DNA of 64,000 bases from Chlamydoabsidia padenii (GCA_025330725.1 JAIWND010000027.1:248001-312000); one strand, 5' to 3'. Shown: positions 24,443 through 35,299, counted from the first letter of the stretch. Notes: generated by a model from the sequence alone, not told the origin. Program-made: numbers and translations.

Positions 24443-24695
24443 ATGTTATATATAGTTGTTAATGTAATTAATAAATAAAATCCATGTTAAATGAAGGAAG
24501 AATCTATAAACTTAAAAAGTTCTTCTTCCATCCAATAATGTAAAATAAACAAATGATCTTTCTATTATGACAAACAATCTTTGATTTCTTTATTATTATA
24601 TTACATAGATGGCTTTTGTGTGTGTGTGTATATATAGTTAAGCTAAACAACAAATAAATACAAAAGAGCTAAACTAATTAATCCACCATTTTCAT

Positions 24696-25966
24696 TTAGA
24701 AGGATTCACCCTTGGTAATGTTCTTCTTGAGTTCAGGAAGAGCAGCATCAATCAACTTTTGTTCGTATTCAGAAATTTCACCGAGACCGTGGATCTATTA
24801 TTCAAAATTCCTAATGTTAATCATCCAACTCGATTATCCCCCCCCCTCCAACACACTATGCCTTTCTTACCTTTTCGGCACCTTCAGGACCCAATTCGAC
24901 CAAAGTAGAAAAGTAATCCACACCTTCCTTGGCAAACACATCAGATTTGACAAAGGTAGGTTCGACAATACCCTTCTTACCACCCACGGTAGCTTCCAAG
25001 ACAGAGTTGGCGAAACGAGCACCAGCAAAAGCCATGGACAAGGTAGCGGAACCAGTACCATTCTTAGCCTTGACGACTTCATCACCACCGAATTGAATAC
25101 GATGAGTCAAAGCATCCAATTCTTCCTTGGTAAAGTCCAAACCGGTTTGAGAGAGGAGAGGGACGATGGTGACACCAGAGTGACCACCCACCACGGTGAC
25201 CTTGACATCCTTGGGATCCTTGTTCTTGACTTCAGCAACAAAGCGAGAGGCACGGACAACATCAAGAGTGGTCACACCATAGAGACGCTTGGGGTCGAAC
25301 ACACCTGCCTTCTTCAAGACTTCAGCAAAGATAGGGACAGTAGAGTTGACAGGGTTGGAGATGATGAGGATGTGAGCCTTGGGGCAGTGCCTATAATAAT
25401 CCAACCAATTAGTTTACCCCCCTCCCTACCCAGTTAATATATGTATGTCTTTTACTTACTTGGCAGCAGCTTCGGCGAGACCTTGGACAATGGAGGCATT
25501 GGTGTTGAACAAATCATCACGAGTCATACCAGGTTTACGAGGAACACCAGCAGGGATAACAACAACATGAGCATCCTTGAGAGCTTCTTCCAAACCATTG
25601 TTTTCAGCAGTGTGGCCAGTAACCTATTAACAACAGGGTCAGTTCAACACGTTCCCCTTTATGTTTCATGACTTTTTACCTTGGAGTTGGTGTTGATGTG
25701 GCTACAATGTGATAATTAAACAAGTAAGTCTCTAGTTTCTGACCGTACCCCCCCCCTATTCCACCTTACCTAAGATCAGCAGCAACACCGGGAGTGTTCA
25801 CAATATCGTAAAGAGACAAGTGGGTGACATGAGGGTTTTCCTTCAACAAGAGAGAGAGAGGTTGACCAATACCACCAGCAGCACCGAGAACGGCGACCTT
25901 GGAGAGGTTAGCAGCAGAGGTAGAGAAGGCACGCTTAGCGGCAAAAGCACGAGTGGCAGCGAACAT
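24696..25966 (-). CDS. MDH1: Malate dehydrogenase, mitochondrial
   Basis: The start is the ATG at 25964-25966 ([20 protein letters not shown]), a typical mitochondrial presequence; the stop is at 24696-24698 (KGESF-stop). MDH interconverts malate and oxaloacetate with NAD in the TCA cycle. The NAD fold opens with [20 protein letters not shown]; further marks are [19 protein letters not shown], the substrate-binding [23 protein letters not shown] and the catalytic His in [14 protein letters not shown]. It has five exons, one a 22-nt microexon (25680-25701, encoding the HINTNSK region), framed by AG and GT. CCGGCATTTGAAA (about 26129-26141) lies about 165 bp upstream. It converges with DUS4. 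Confidence 0.96.
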
Positions 25967-26309
25967 GATGGATTTATAATAAATATTAAAAAAAAAAAAA
26001 AAAAAAAAAGGTGTTGGGGAAAGAAAAAGGAATAAAAAGCAATGGGCTGCCCCTCTTTTTAATTCCAACTCCGTCGGGATTCTAAAAAGTAAAAATCAAC
26101 CGCCCCCCATGTCTTACAGTCACTTAGGCCGGCATTTGAAAGCATGATGAAACATCATTTTTGCTGACAAAAGTTTATATCTGATCTTAATCAGATGAAA
26201 AACAAAAGATTTCCTAAAAAGAGAGAGAGAGGATCAATCAGATGCATAAAAGACGATCATTTGTAAATAATAAAAAGTTTAATTATTCGAGGTATAATCT
26301 AATCTAGAT
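25967..26309. promoter_or_regulatory. MDH1 promoter region
   Basis: An A21 run (25988-26009) lies in the MDH1 leader, a (TCGGGATTCTAAAAA) word at about 26074 and CCGGCATTTGAAA at about 26129. The right part is AT-rich 3' region of the PfkB gene, with AGAGAGAGAG at 26220-26231. No gene is visible. Confidence 0.5.
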
Positions 26310-27633
26310 CTATAATAAGAGGTCTTGATCTATAGTGGGACCTACAGCCAGATCCGATTGTAATGTACGTATAGCCGCCCGTTGACCATTTCGAATGATT
26401 TGATCCCATACCGCCATATCCCTAGTCAAAGGATCCTTGAGTAAATTAGCAAGTACGGCACCTACAAAACTAAAAGAGAGGGCAATATGTTAATAAAGGG
26501 GCGGGGGGTATTTATATCAAAGTGGGAAGGTGTTTTACCTGTCACCTGCACCAGTAACACTTTTAACAGTAGAAGGGTCTAGTAATTCAGGTGCATAATA
26601 CCGGACGGATCTGTCACCACCAGAAACATAGACACAACCATATTCACCCAACTTTAAGATGATTTGTGGGATATAGTTAGAAAGATAGAGAGCATTGTCA
26701 AGTGATTGATGAGCCAAAGGAGGTGCATTGCTGGGCAAGGTGAGTGAATGTTGTTGTTGTTGTTGTTGTTGTTGCAATCCAAATTGTGATTTTACTTGAT
26801 CCACCATGGCTTCTAGTTCGTATTGATTAGGTGATGTATATTGAATGGAACCTATCTGAGTGGCACCTTGAAAGATTTTTAATGATTTTGGTATAGAGGT
26901 GGGTTCAAAGAAAGCTATGATAACAAGATGAAATAAGTCTTGGATGATCTTTTTTTTTTTTTTTTTTATTTAAGGGTATACTATACCTGGGACACCAAAG
27001 GTTTGACAAGTCGATGCCACGATTTCCATTGCTTTGGCAGTGATATTACCATCCATACAAACAAGTGAGGGTTTATACCTGGTGAATACATCATGAAGCT
27101 TGAAGAAGAAAGTATTAGTTTGTATGCAATTCATGTTGTTGTTTACCTTGGATAGATCCAAATGGTCAAAAATAGCCATATCCGCCACAGCTGCCACCAG
27201 TTGACCATCCGTATCATGAAAAGCATTATATACCTAAAAGAGAAAATCCTTAAGTGTTCAACAAACAAAAAAGGAATGCTTACCGCTGTAGACTGAGAAG
27301 GAAGAGTATCGATCAGACTAGTCCCCATTCCCAACCCTGTCATACTGTGTCGTAAAGTCGAGCCTGCCACATCATCGCCAGTGGCTGATAATAACATACA
27401 AGATGCACCTACACGCATGGCGGCTTCACATACATTACGACCCACACCACCAAGAGCATGTCGAACGGAGCCAGGTGTAGAGGTATGTAGTAAAGTGGGG
27501 ATACCTCGTTTAGTTGCTGTGGCGGTAATGTCAAGAGCAGCACCACCAATCACTAACAACTAGAGGTATAAATGAAAATCATAAACGGTGGAATCAAATA
27601 GAAGCTTTTTGTTTTTACCTGTCTTTGTAGCAT
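26310..27633 (-). CDS. PfkB-family carbohydrate kinase, probably pseudouridine-kinase-like
   Basis: Exon 1 is only 15 nt of coding (27619-27633, MLQRQ), spliced to LLVIGGAALDITATA; the stop is at 26310-26312 (DQDLLL-stop). PfkB hallmarks are the N-terminal glycine-rich GGVGRNVCEAAMRVGA, VCMDGNIT, KLGEYGCVYVSGG and the C-terminal anion-hole/catalytic motif KSVTGAGDSFVGA with its Asp base. GGVGRNVAE-type sequence and overall layout are closest to the pseudouridine kinases that in many fungi are fused to a pseudouridine-5'-phosphate glycosidase (IndA). Here the kinase stands alone. Substrate is therefore inference; ribokinase or adenosine-kinase-like roles are alternatives. A polyGln insert (about QQQQQQQQ, CAA/CAG repeat at 26752-26775) lies between core strands. 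Confidence 0.8.
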
Positions 27634-28044
27634 TGGGAAGAAAGAAAAAGAAAGAAAAAAAAAAAAAAAAGATTTTTCCCGTCGGCTCAAAAGAAAAGTT
27701 GGTAGACTGGCGGGAGTTTAATTTTTGCCATCTTTATCTGGAGAGTCAACTTTTTTGTTCATTTCTTTTTTGCTTTCATCCATTTTATTCCATCTTTACA
27801 AACTCGTTAATATTCCATATACTTTACTTTATCTAATATAACCTCATTAGTTTACCTCTTTCTCCCCCCCCCTTTTTTTTAAAAAAAAAATAATAATAAT
27901 AACCAGCCTCTTCCTTCCTCTTCTACTTCCCATCATCTTTTACACCACCCCATTTGACTTGTCTACCTTACTACGTAAGTAATAACACACCATATGTACT
28001 CGATTAACAGGTATCCTATTGCTTTTCCCACTATAGTTTACACC
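27634..28044. promoter_or_regulatory. Divergent promoter of PfkB kinase and PP2A B56 genes, with B56 leader intron
   Basis: GGCGGGAGTTTAATTTTT (about 27711-27728) is a promoter-word variant lying about 80 bp from the kinase start. C8T8A10 homopolymers occur at 27867-27890. A donor at ACGTAAGTAATAAC (about 27974) and the acceptor CCCACTATAG (about 28036) define a probable 5' UTR intron ending nine bases before the B56 start codon. Confidence 0.55.
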
Positions 28045-30444
28045 ATGGCCACACCTTCAAGTCAACCGTCTACACCACCAGCTATTGTGGTAGTAGGTGC
28101 AGACGCCATTCAACAAGATATGGCAAGTACAAAGAAGAAGGATACAATGACTTTATGAACTAAGCATGTTTTTTATAGTCTAAACCACGAACGGCTGTAT
28201 CTTTTATGCATCATGGTGGCGGAAAATCAGGTGAACGGGATATTCCGAAAACAGGTGCCCTGAATCGACTCAAGAACGCACCCAAAGATCAAATTCCAAT
28301 TAGTAAAGCCCCTCGACGTCAAAAATCATCTCGATTCTATGTGACTGAAAAAGCTCAACTGGAACGAACACCTGCTTTCCAAGGTAAGGAAGAAAAAAAA
28401 AAAAGGTGTATGACTGATACTCACTCTACTTGATGTTAGATGTCCCTCCTCATTTACGTCAAGATCTATTCATTCAAAAGATACGACAATGTACGGTGGT
28501 ATTCGACTTTAGCGATGCATCATCCGAACTTGATCAAAAGGAAATCAAACGAAACACTTTACAAGAAATACTGGAATACATCATTATGAATCGTGGTGTA
28601 TTAACTGAACCTGTGTATCATGAAATCACACATATGGTAAGATAGAATTAAAAGAAAATAGTATATAAAAGGAATCTAATAACTTTGTTAGTTTATCATC
28701 AATCTATTCCGACCTATTCCACCTCAAGTGAATCCTGTGGGTGATGCATTTGATCCAGAAGAAGATGAACCTGTCCTGGAATTAGCCTGGCCTCATCTAC
28801 AAATTGTCTATGAATTCTTCCTCAGGTTTTTGGAATCACCAGAATTCAATATCAACTATGCCAAGAAACACATCGATCACAAGTTTATACTTCAGGTAAC
28901 TCTTTTTGAATGAAGCAGTTTAAACTAATCCTTTTTATGTAAAGCTTCTTGATTTGTTTGATAGTGAAGATCCTCGTGAACGGGACTTTTTAAAAACAAC
29001 TCTCCATCGAATCTATGGCAAATTCCTCAACCTACGTGCATTCATTCGACGATCCATCAACAATATATTTTACCAATTCATCTACGAAACTGAACGACAT
29101 AATGGGATTTCTGAATTATTGGAAATCCTTGGTAGTATCATCAATGGATTTGCATTACCACTCAAGGAAGAACACAAGATCTTTTTAACTCGGGTCCTGA
29201 TTCCTCTTCATAAAGTGAAATCGTTGTCTCTTTATCATCCTCAATTGGCTTATTGTGTGGTGCAATTTTTGGAAAAGGATCAAACATTAACAGAAGAGGT
29301 AAATGGGAATATATATAAAAGTAGAGGGTTACTCATTCATATATATGTATAGGTGGTGATGGGTTTGTTTCGCTATTGGCCAAAAGTGAACAGTCCAAAA
29401 GAAGTAATGTTTCTTAATGAAATTGAAGAAATCTTGGATATCATTGATGTGGGTGAATTCCAACGAATCATGGTCCCTTTATTTACAAAACTTGGTCAAT
29501 GTGTCTCCAGTCCTCATTTCCAGGTAAATAAAGAACTCTGTCTATATATGTCTAATTGATAACTGATACTATGAATACATACTAGGTAGCTGAACGATCT
29601 CTCTATTACTGGAATAATGATTATATTGTCAGTCTGATTGCTGAAAACATTACTGTCATTATGCCCATTGTATTCCCTGCCTTGTATCGAACATCAAAAA
29701 CTCACTGGAACAAAACGATCCTTAGTCTGGTTTATACTGCTCTAAAATTATGCATGGATATCAATCCACCTGTATTTGATGAATGCGCCAATCAATACAA
29801 GATACAACGTCAACTGTAAGTCTCTCTCTCTCTCTCTCTCTCTCCTATATTTCATACTAACATGTTCTTATTTTATTATATAGAGAACGAAGACGACAAA
29901 AGGAACGCGAAGAAAACTGGAAACTTTTAAAGGAGAAAACGAAAATGGCACGCCCTGTCCAATCCTCATCATCAATAGGCTACTCCTTCCCTGCTAAATC
30001 TGGTAAGCCTGACACAACACAGATAATACACGGTTACTGACCTTCTCTCCTTTGAAAGAACCCTTTGATTATACCATGGATGTGGACGATGAACAAGACG
30101 AAACAGGTCCAGACCAACCGGGATCTATTGAATATACTGAACAATCAGACGATATTCACCCTGATATGGTAAGTGATCCCCCTTCTATTTAGATGACTAT
30201 GTAATAACATCTTATATATAAATCACGATAGCAACAATTTGATCCAGATCCTCAGCAATTCCAACAGTTTAGACGCAAGAGTATTATCCCCTTGGATGAA
30301 ACGGTAAGTGGGAATGGCTCAATATGTAAACATACACTAACAAATGATGTATAGGTATATGATGAATTGACTCGCCATGTCAGTCTAGACGAAGTACTAA
30401 ATCAAGCTCCAGGTACCCCTTCAAGTGATGGTGGTATTCCGTGA
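28045..30444 (+). CDS. RTS1: PP2A regulatory subunit B56 (B' family, Rts1/Par1-like)
   Basis: The start is the ATG at 28045 ([20 protein letters not shown]) and the stop TGA at 30442-30444; about nine introns. After a basic, Pro/Ser-rich N terminus the B56 core is complete: [151 protein letters not shown] and [20 protein letters not shown]. The acidic segment [13 protein letters not shown] is the contact surface for LxxIxE ligands and the catalytic subunit. B56 directs PP2A in mitosis, stress and cytokinesis. The tail ([15 protein letters not shown] then disordered) is lineage-variable. Confidence 0.95.
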
Positions 30445-30784
30445 ATCCCCTCTTCACTTGTTTTATACACAGCTTTAGTTTATATTGTTGAACCATCCTT
30501 TTTTATCATACAATAAAAATATATATCTTTTTATCATTGACACTTTTTTTTTTTTTTTAAGTGAGTGGTGGGTTGACAGCCAGTATATGTAGTAGAGGTT
30601 TGATCAACATGAAAGTAAAACAAAACAAAAACGGATTGATTTATATATAATCATACTACAACTTGGGGTAGACGCTGGTGTACCCATCACTACCCAGTTT
30701 AAATCCCGATCGATGCATTATCATTATAACCCCGCCACATTCATGCGACACATCATGGTGTTTTAAAATAAATAAAAAGATTCT
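30445..30784. other. Convergent 3' spacer between B56 and GT15 genes
   Basis: It contains AATAAAAATATATA (30512) as a B56 polyadenylation candidate and a T14 run (30543-30558). TTTAAATCCCGATCGATG (about 30699-30716) and AACCCCGCC (about 30729) are two promoter-word copies in a convergent spacer, which is unusual because no start codon is near. No gene is seen. Confidence 0.45.
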
Positions 30785-32076
30785 TTATTGTAAAAACAGA
30801 GGTAGACAACTATAACCTTGATGATCAAAGTTTGAAATAGGACGACAAATCCCAGACTTGTATATATCTTTTTCCACCGGACAGTGTACAAATTGATCAG
30901 CCACTTGATAACCTATAGTTTCCCAATAATGGATCTGACTTTTCCGAAGAAAGACAGCCGCCGCCATGGTATGGATCACCGGATCACCCCTTTTTAAAAA
31001 ATAAGGGTGAGTATAAAACATGAATACTGTTTGGAGGGATGGACTTACCAACGTTCATAAAAGATGCCACCTGTTCGATCAATATGATTAAAAAAGTCTT
31101 GATACTGCTGTCCCTTGAAAAAGTTCAAATCTGCAATCTATAAAAAAACCCCCCCCAAAAAAAATGATGAATAGGTAAAGGAAGATATAGTAGTGGGATA
31201 GAATTTACCTGAAAGTTTGACCAAAAATGACAATTGTTGTAAGTCTCCGTGTTGGGATCGATCATAAAGGGCCAAAGGGTATCTTGTTCAGTTTGGTGAA
31301 TAGTGAGTCCAGGATGATCATTAATGTAACGTTCAACAGCAGAGTATAAGGAAGGAATGGTGTCATGGTATTCATACAAGGCAAAGATAAATGATAACTT
31401 TTTACCATTTTCCATCATGTATTGGAATGGATCACCTTGAATGGGAGTCAAGTATTTAGTACCAATTTCAAATCGCCAGTAATAATCCAAATCAGCCATC
31501 GCAGGATGTCTATTCAACATCATATAAAAAAAGAGTGAGTGTTGTCATTAACTACCGTCGTTTTTATTACTTGAATATCAACCCAGCCATGAATCGAGCT
31601 TGGAAACGATAATCTTCACTTGATCCAAAAATGATATCCTTCATGTCTTGTCGCGCCTTGTCCGCCTTGGCCATATCGATCGAGTCAGGATAGCCATAAT
31701 ACGCCTTGTCAATGAGTTCAAACCGGACATTATGTCGAGTGGCCGCTGATACCAGTTCCTTGAATTCAGGAGACAAGCCTTGGTCGGAAAAGATGATGTA
31801 AGGATACCCATGGTCGTGATTAAACATATCTTGCAAATCCCGAATCGTCGACCGTAACTTGGATAAACTGTCCGTATCTGATTTGGTAAATGTCACAAAC
31901 GCCGCCTTGAGTTGAGGGTTGGGATGGTGTAGATTGGGTTGAGGGCGGTAACGGTACGTGTCACTCGTACCCGATAATACTATGTGTAAAAAGGCCACAC
32001 AGGTGAAGATGAGAATGGCGCCAATCGAGAGGGTACGTAGAGTTGCTCGTTTTCGAAGGGATTGTAGAGTCAGCAT
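30785..32076 (-). CDS. Golgi alpha-1,2-mannosyltransferase, GT15 (KRE2/MNT1/KTR family)
   Basis: The start is the ATG at 32074-32076 (MLTLQSLRKRATLRTLSIGA) and the stop is at 30785-30787. It is a type II membrane protein: a short basic tail, an anchor at about residues 17-36 (LSIGAILIFTCVAFLHIVL), then the lumenal catalytic domain. GT15 enzymes add alpha-1,2-mannose from GDP-mannose to O- and N-glycans. Family blocks seen are LKAAFVTFTKSD, YPYIIFSDQG, YRFQARFMAGLIF, YYWRFEIGTKYL, LSFIFALYEYHDTIPSL, NNCHFWSNFQIADL, GGIFYERWGD and GYQVADQFVHCP. One oddity is that after YYWRFE the usual Cys-Asp-Ile-Asp-type acidic stretch is replaced by IGTKYLTPIQGDPF, so catalytic competence or substrate may differ. 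Confidence 0.88.
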
Positions 32077-32287
32077 GGAAGGTAAGAAAGAAGGAAAGAA
32101 GGGACAAAAAAAAAAAAAAAAAAAAAAGAAGGGAAGGGGTGAAAAGTTGTTTATGGCGGGATTTGAAAATAGTCGCCCCTTCCAGAATGAAAAAGAGAAA
32201 GAAGGAAAAATAAATAGGTCTTGTTTTCTCTTGTTCCATTCTCTCGAATACATCATCCCCCTCTCCCTTCTTTTTTTTCTTGACATC
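32077..32287. promoter_or_regulatory. Bidirectional promoter between GT15 and DSC2
   Basis: Only 211 bp separate two opposed start codons, with GGCGGGATTTGAAAA (32156-32170) in the middle and an A21 run (32107-32126) on the GT15 side, reading as T on its coding strand. Both products act in the Golgi/secretory system, so joint regulation is plausible. Confidence 0.6.
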
Positions 32288-33572
32288 ATGTCCACTGGAC
32301 TTGGAGGTATGTTTACTCTATCAACAAAAAACAAAACTATTTATTCTTTTATTCACTTGTGACTAATGGAACCTCTCTCTGTCTCTTATCAATACAGGAT
32401 TCCGCAATACTCCTGTCACTAAAGTATTGGTTGCTTTTATCGGCGGATGCTCAGCTGCCTCTTCTCTATTTGAAGCCAATCGAGTGTCTATCCAACATCC
32501 AGTAAGTAAACCATTGTCTGGTGATGATAACCAAATATATTTATGCATTTCCTTTCATTTAGCTATGGCGACTGGGTTCGTCTCAGTGGGTATTTACAGA
32601 CATTGGATCAACTGTGGTAGGGACTTGGCTAATATACAAACTGCGTATCATTGAACGACGCTATGGTAGCTCAAAATTTGCGGTAAGAAGAAGAGGGGGG
32701 GAGGGCGCAAGTGAATGGGATACTAACCTGTGATAATAGGCATTGGTATTTAGCTCATTTGCATTATCAAGCTTACTTCATCAAGTAGCCACTACCCTCT
32801 TTGGTACCTCCACTGCCAATGGCCCGTAAGTGATAATATGAAGACGAATGAATGGTAGACTCATTATAAATTATTATTTTTTTAGATACGCCCTGCTGTT
32901 TGCTATTTTATACCAATATCACTTTATTGTGCCTCCCACTCAGCAAATGCCTGTCTTAATGAACATGACCATCACTGATCATTTTTACGTTTATGCAGCT
33001 GCGATTCAGGTAAGAAGGAAAGTGGGGGAGGGGGGTATTTATACAATACATCATCTAATGTGGGCCTAGTTATTGTTATCACGATTCCCGTCGTCCATCT
33101 TACCATGTCAATTCGGTATACTGATCGGGGCTATATATAACTGGAACCTGGGAAATATCCAACAATGGCGATTCCCAGCACGAATCCGATCCTTTTTATC
33201 AACCTACCTTCTTCCTATTCTCAGTACATCGACTCAACAACAACAACAACAACAACCTACTCGACTACCTAGATCATCTTCTCGGCCATCATCATCATCA
33301 TCATCTAGTCATCCTCCTATCCGACGACGTAACGTACCTGACCAAGTGGATGTAAGAAACAAAAATAATCTTTCTCTTACCTAATGACTAACCCATATAT
33401 ATTTATATAGTTACCTCCATCTACTGAAAATATTGATACTTTGATTTCCATGTTTCCTGATTATTCAAGAGACATGATTGTGAATGCCTTGGTATCTTCA
33501 AGACATGATTTGAATCGGGCGGCTGAAACTCTATTGACAACTACACCTTCTTCCTCGGCGGCAATAGGATAG
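32288..33572 (+). CDS. DSC2: DSC E3 ligase complex subunit 2 / UBAC2-like rhomboid pseudoprotease with UBA domain
   Basis: The start is the ATG at 32288 (MSTGLG), spliced to GFRNTPVTKVLVAFIGG; the stop TAG is at 33570-33572. It has about six exons and 290 residues. The membrane part has several helices: VTKVLVAFIGGCSAASSLF, VFTDIGSTVVGTWLIYKL, ALVFSSFALSSLLHQVATTL, and YALLFAILYQYHFIVPP. It lacks the rhomboid catalytic Ser/His pair that I could recognise. After a polyGln/Ser linker, the C terminus is a UBA domain (DTLISMFPDYSRDMIVNALV, then HDLNRAAETLL). This order is that of UBAC2/Dsc2, part of the Golgi/ER Dsc ubiquitin ligase that activates SREBP in fungi and degrades membrane proteins. 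Its head-to-head GT15 neighbour is also a Golgi protein. Confidence 0.85.
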
Positions 33573-33778
33573 TATAGATCTTATAAATAAAATAAAAAGG
33601 ATCGGCTTTTTATGGGTAAAGGACCCTTCATTGGCGGGTATTAAAATTCCTCGGTCAAGGCGAAAAAAAAAAAAAAAAATTTTTTGTGCTGGCTCTGAAA
33701 ACATGTTTATAAACAATCTTTTTTTTTTTTTTTTTCTACTCGCTCTCTCTTTCTTCCACTTTACATTATATACACAAT

Positions 33779-34422
33779 ATGGTAAGTTTGTTCTTGTACA
33801 TTCCTTGTCTTTATACTAATCATTACCTCTTTCTAGTCTGTCAATCCTCGTGCTTTCCCTCTTGCTGATGCTACCTTGACCAACACCATTCTTGATCTTG
33901 TCCAACAAGCCGCCCACTACAAGCAATTGAAGAAGGGTGCTAACGAAGCCACCAAGACTCTTAACCGTGGTATCTCTGAATTCATTGTTATGGCTGGTAA
34001 GTACAACACTATTAAACCTTTTGGTCGAAGGGGGTAGAGAGATACAAAGGATGAAAATGTTACCTACTATCGAAGATTGGATCTCTTTAAAGAAATCTTT
34101 CTAATGATCATGATATCGATTAGTCTTTCTGAAGTATCTCCCTTCCCCCCAACCAACATGATGACAATAAAAGGATCTTACTAACTAATCCTTTTATATA
34201 TATATAGCTGATGCTGAACCTCTTGAAATCTTGTTGCATCTTCCCTTGTTGTGTGAAGACAAGAACGTGCCTTATGTGTTTGTGCCCTCCAAGACCGCTC
34301 TCGGTCGTGCCTGTGGTGTCAGTCGCTCTGTGATCTCTACCTCCATTACTACCAACGAAGCCTCCGACTTGAAGCCTCAAATCCTCTCCATCAAGAACCA
34401 AATCGAAAAATTGTTGATCTAG
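33779..34422 (+). CDS. SNU13: SNU13 (15.5K/NHP2L1) L7Ae-family snoRNP and U4 snRNP protein
   Basis: Three exons: 33779-33781 (the ATG alone), 33837-33996 and 34208-34422, encoding 125 residues; GT..AG borders hold. Snu13 binds kink-turns in U4 snRNA and in box C/D snoRNAs and starts assembly of the methylation snoRNP. Conserved sequence includes [40 protein letters not shown], the L7Ae-type [39 protein letters not shown] and [10 protein letters not shown]. The second intron (211 nt) is about three times longer than its neighbours and contains a box C/D snoRNA candidate (34039-34140). A GGCGGGTATTAAAATTCC word lies about 145 bp upstream. Confidence 0.96.
34039..34140 (+). ncRNA. Box C/D snoRNA inside SNU13 intron 2
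   Basis: A perfect 7-bp terminal stem, GAGATAC (34039-34045) with GTATCTC (34134-34140), encloses box C AGGATGA (34048-34054, one mismatch to RTGATGA) and box D CTGA (34129-34132). An internal C'-like ATGATCA is at 34104-34110. The 13 nt directly before box D, TCGATTAGTCTTT, are exactly complementary to AAAGACTAATCGA, a stretch I recall from the near-universal LSU rRNA segment GGCGAAAGACTAATCGAACC. By the box D plus five rule the methylated base would be the A of AAAG-A-CTAATCG. Size (about 100 nt) and intronic sense orientation fit processed intronic snoRNAs. What is seen is the boxes, stem and guide; expression is inferred. Confidence 0.82.
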
Positions 34423-35299
34423 ATCTAGTCATAGTTTAATCCCTTACCCCCTCATCTTTTCTTAATGATCGAAGTCTAGTGCTGACACCTTTTTTTTATT
34501 TATTTTTACATCTTTTATTTTATTTTATCCATCTCCTCCCTTTATATAGTTTTATGACTTTGGTTACATGATGCACTGACAAAGAGAAAGAAAAACTCAT
34601 TTGTATATTTCTTCAATCTCATTCCCAGTGTAAATAAAAATCATTACTATTCATCTTTATATAAACTAGTAGTGGTCTTTTGTCGGGATGTAAATATTTT
34701 TGACACATCAACTCAAAAAAAAAAAAAAGTGTGTGTGTGCGGGGTTTGCATCTTCTGGCGGGGTATGAATACTCGAGGGGGGAAACCATGGGGTTGTCAT
34801 TTCCTTTTTGTCTTGATACAACCCCCTCTATACCAAACACCTTGGTAGTGATGCCCCGATGGTGGTTGGTTGGTAAAGAGTGTTTGGAATACTAGGCATC
34901 CACCCTGAAGCAACCTGTCATCTTTAGAAGGAGTGTTTTTTCGGGGTGTGAAAATCAAAATAAGGTTGTTGAAAAAAAAAAAACACATGTCATTAATCAA
35001 AAAAAGAAGTATCCAGATGGCACCAATGAATGGTTCTATTTATTGGGATGGGTTATTTTTTATTCTCTAAAGAAGTAATAGGTACAAATATAGTTGGAAA
35101 AAGAAGGGAGTTCATTTCAATGGTGCACTTCTTTTTTATCAAGTAAAAATGAGGTTACCTAAAAAAGCGGAAAGGGGGCTAAAAATACATTTTGACTTTA
35201 TATAAGGGCGCGACAAAAAAGAAAAGAAAAAAAGTTTTTTTTTCTTCTTCTCTTTCTTCTTCTTCTTCTTCTTCATCATACCCCCTCCATCTTAATAAT
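34423..35299. other. Intergenic, about 0.9 kb; several promoter-word copies and a CTT repeat
   Basis: It holds GTGCGGGGTTTGCATC (34737), GGCGGGGTATGAATAC (34757), CGGGGTGTGAAAATC (34943) and an imperfect (CTT)n repeat at about 35241-35275 just before the next start codon. TTGTCTTGATACAACCCC is part of a run of short inverted segments with no clear element. No gene is seen. Confidence 0.45.

Noticed and set aside
24712..25437. Long plus-strand frame of 241 codons
   Set aside because: It lies antisense to the MDH1 exons, and the minus strand encodes an unmistakable malate dehydrogenase.
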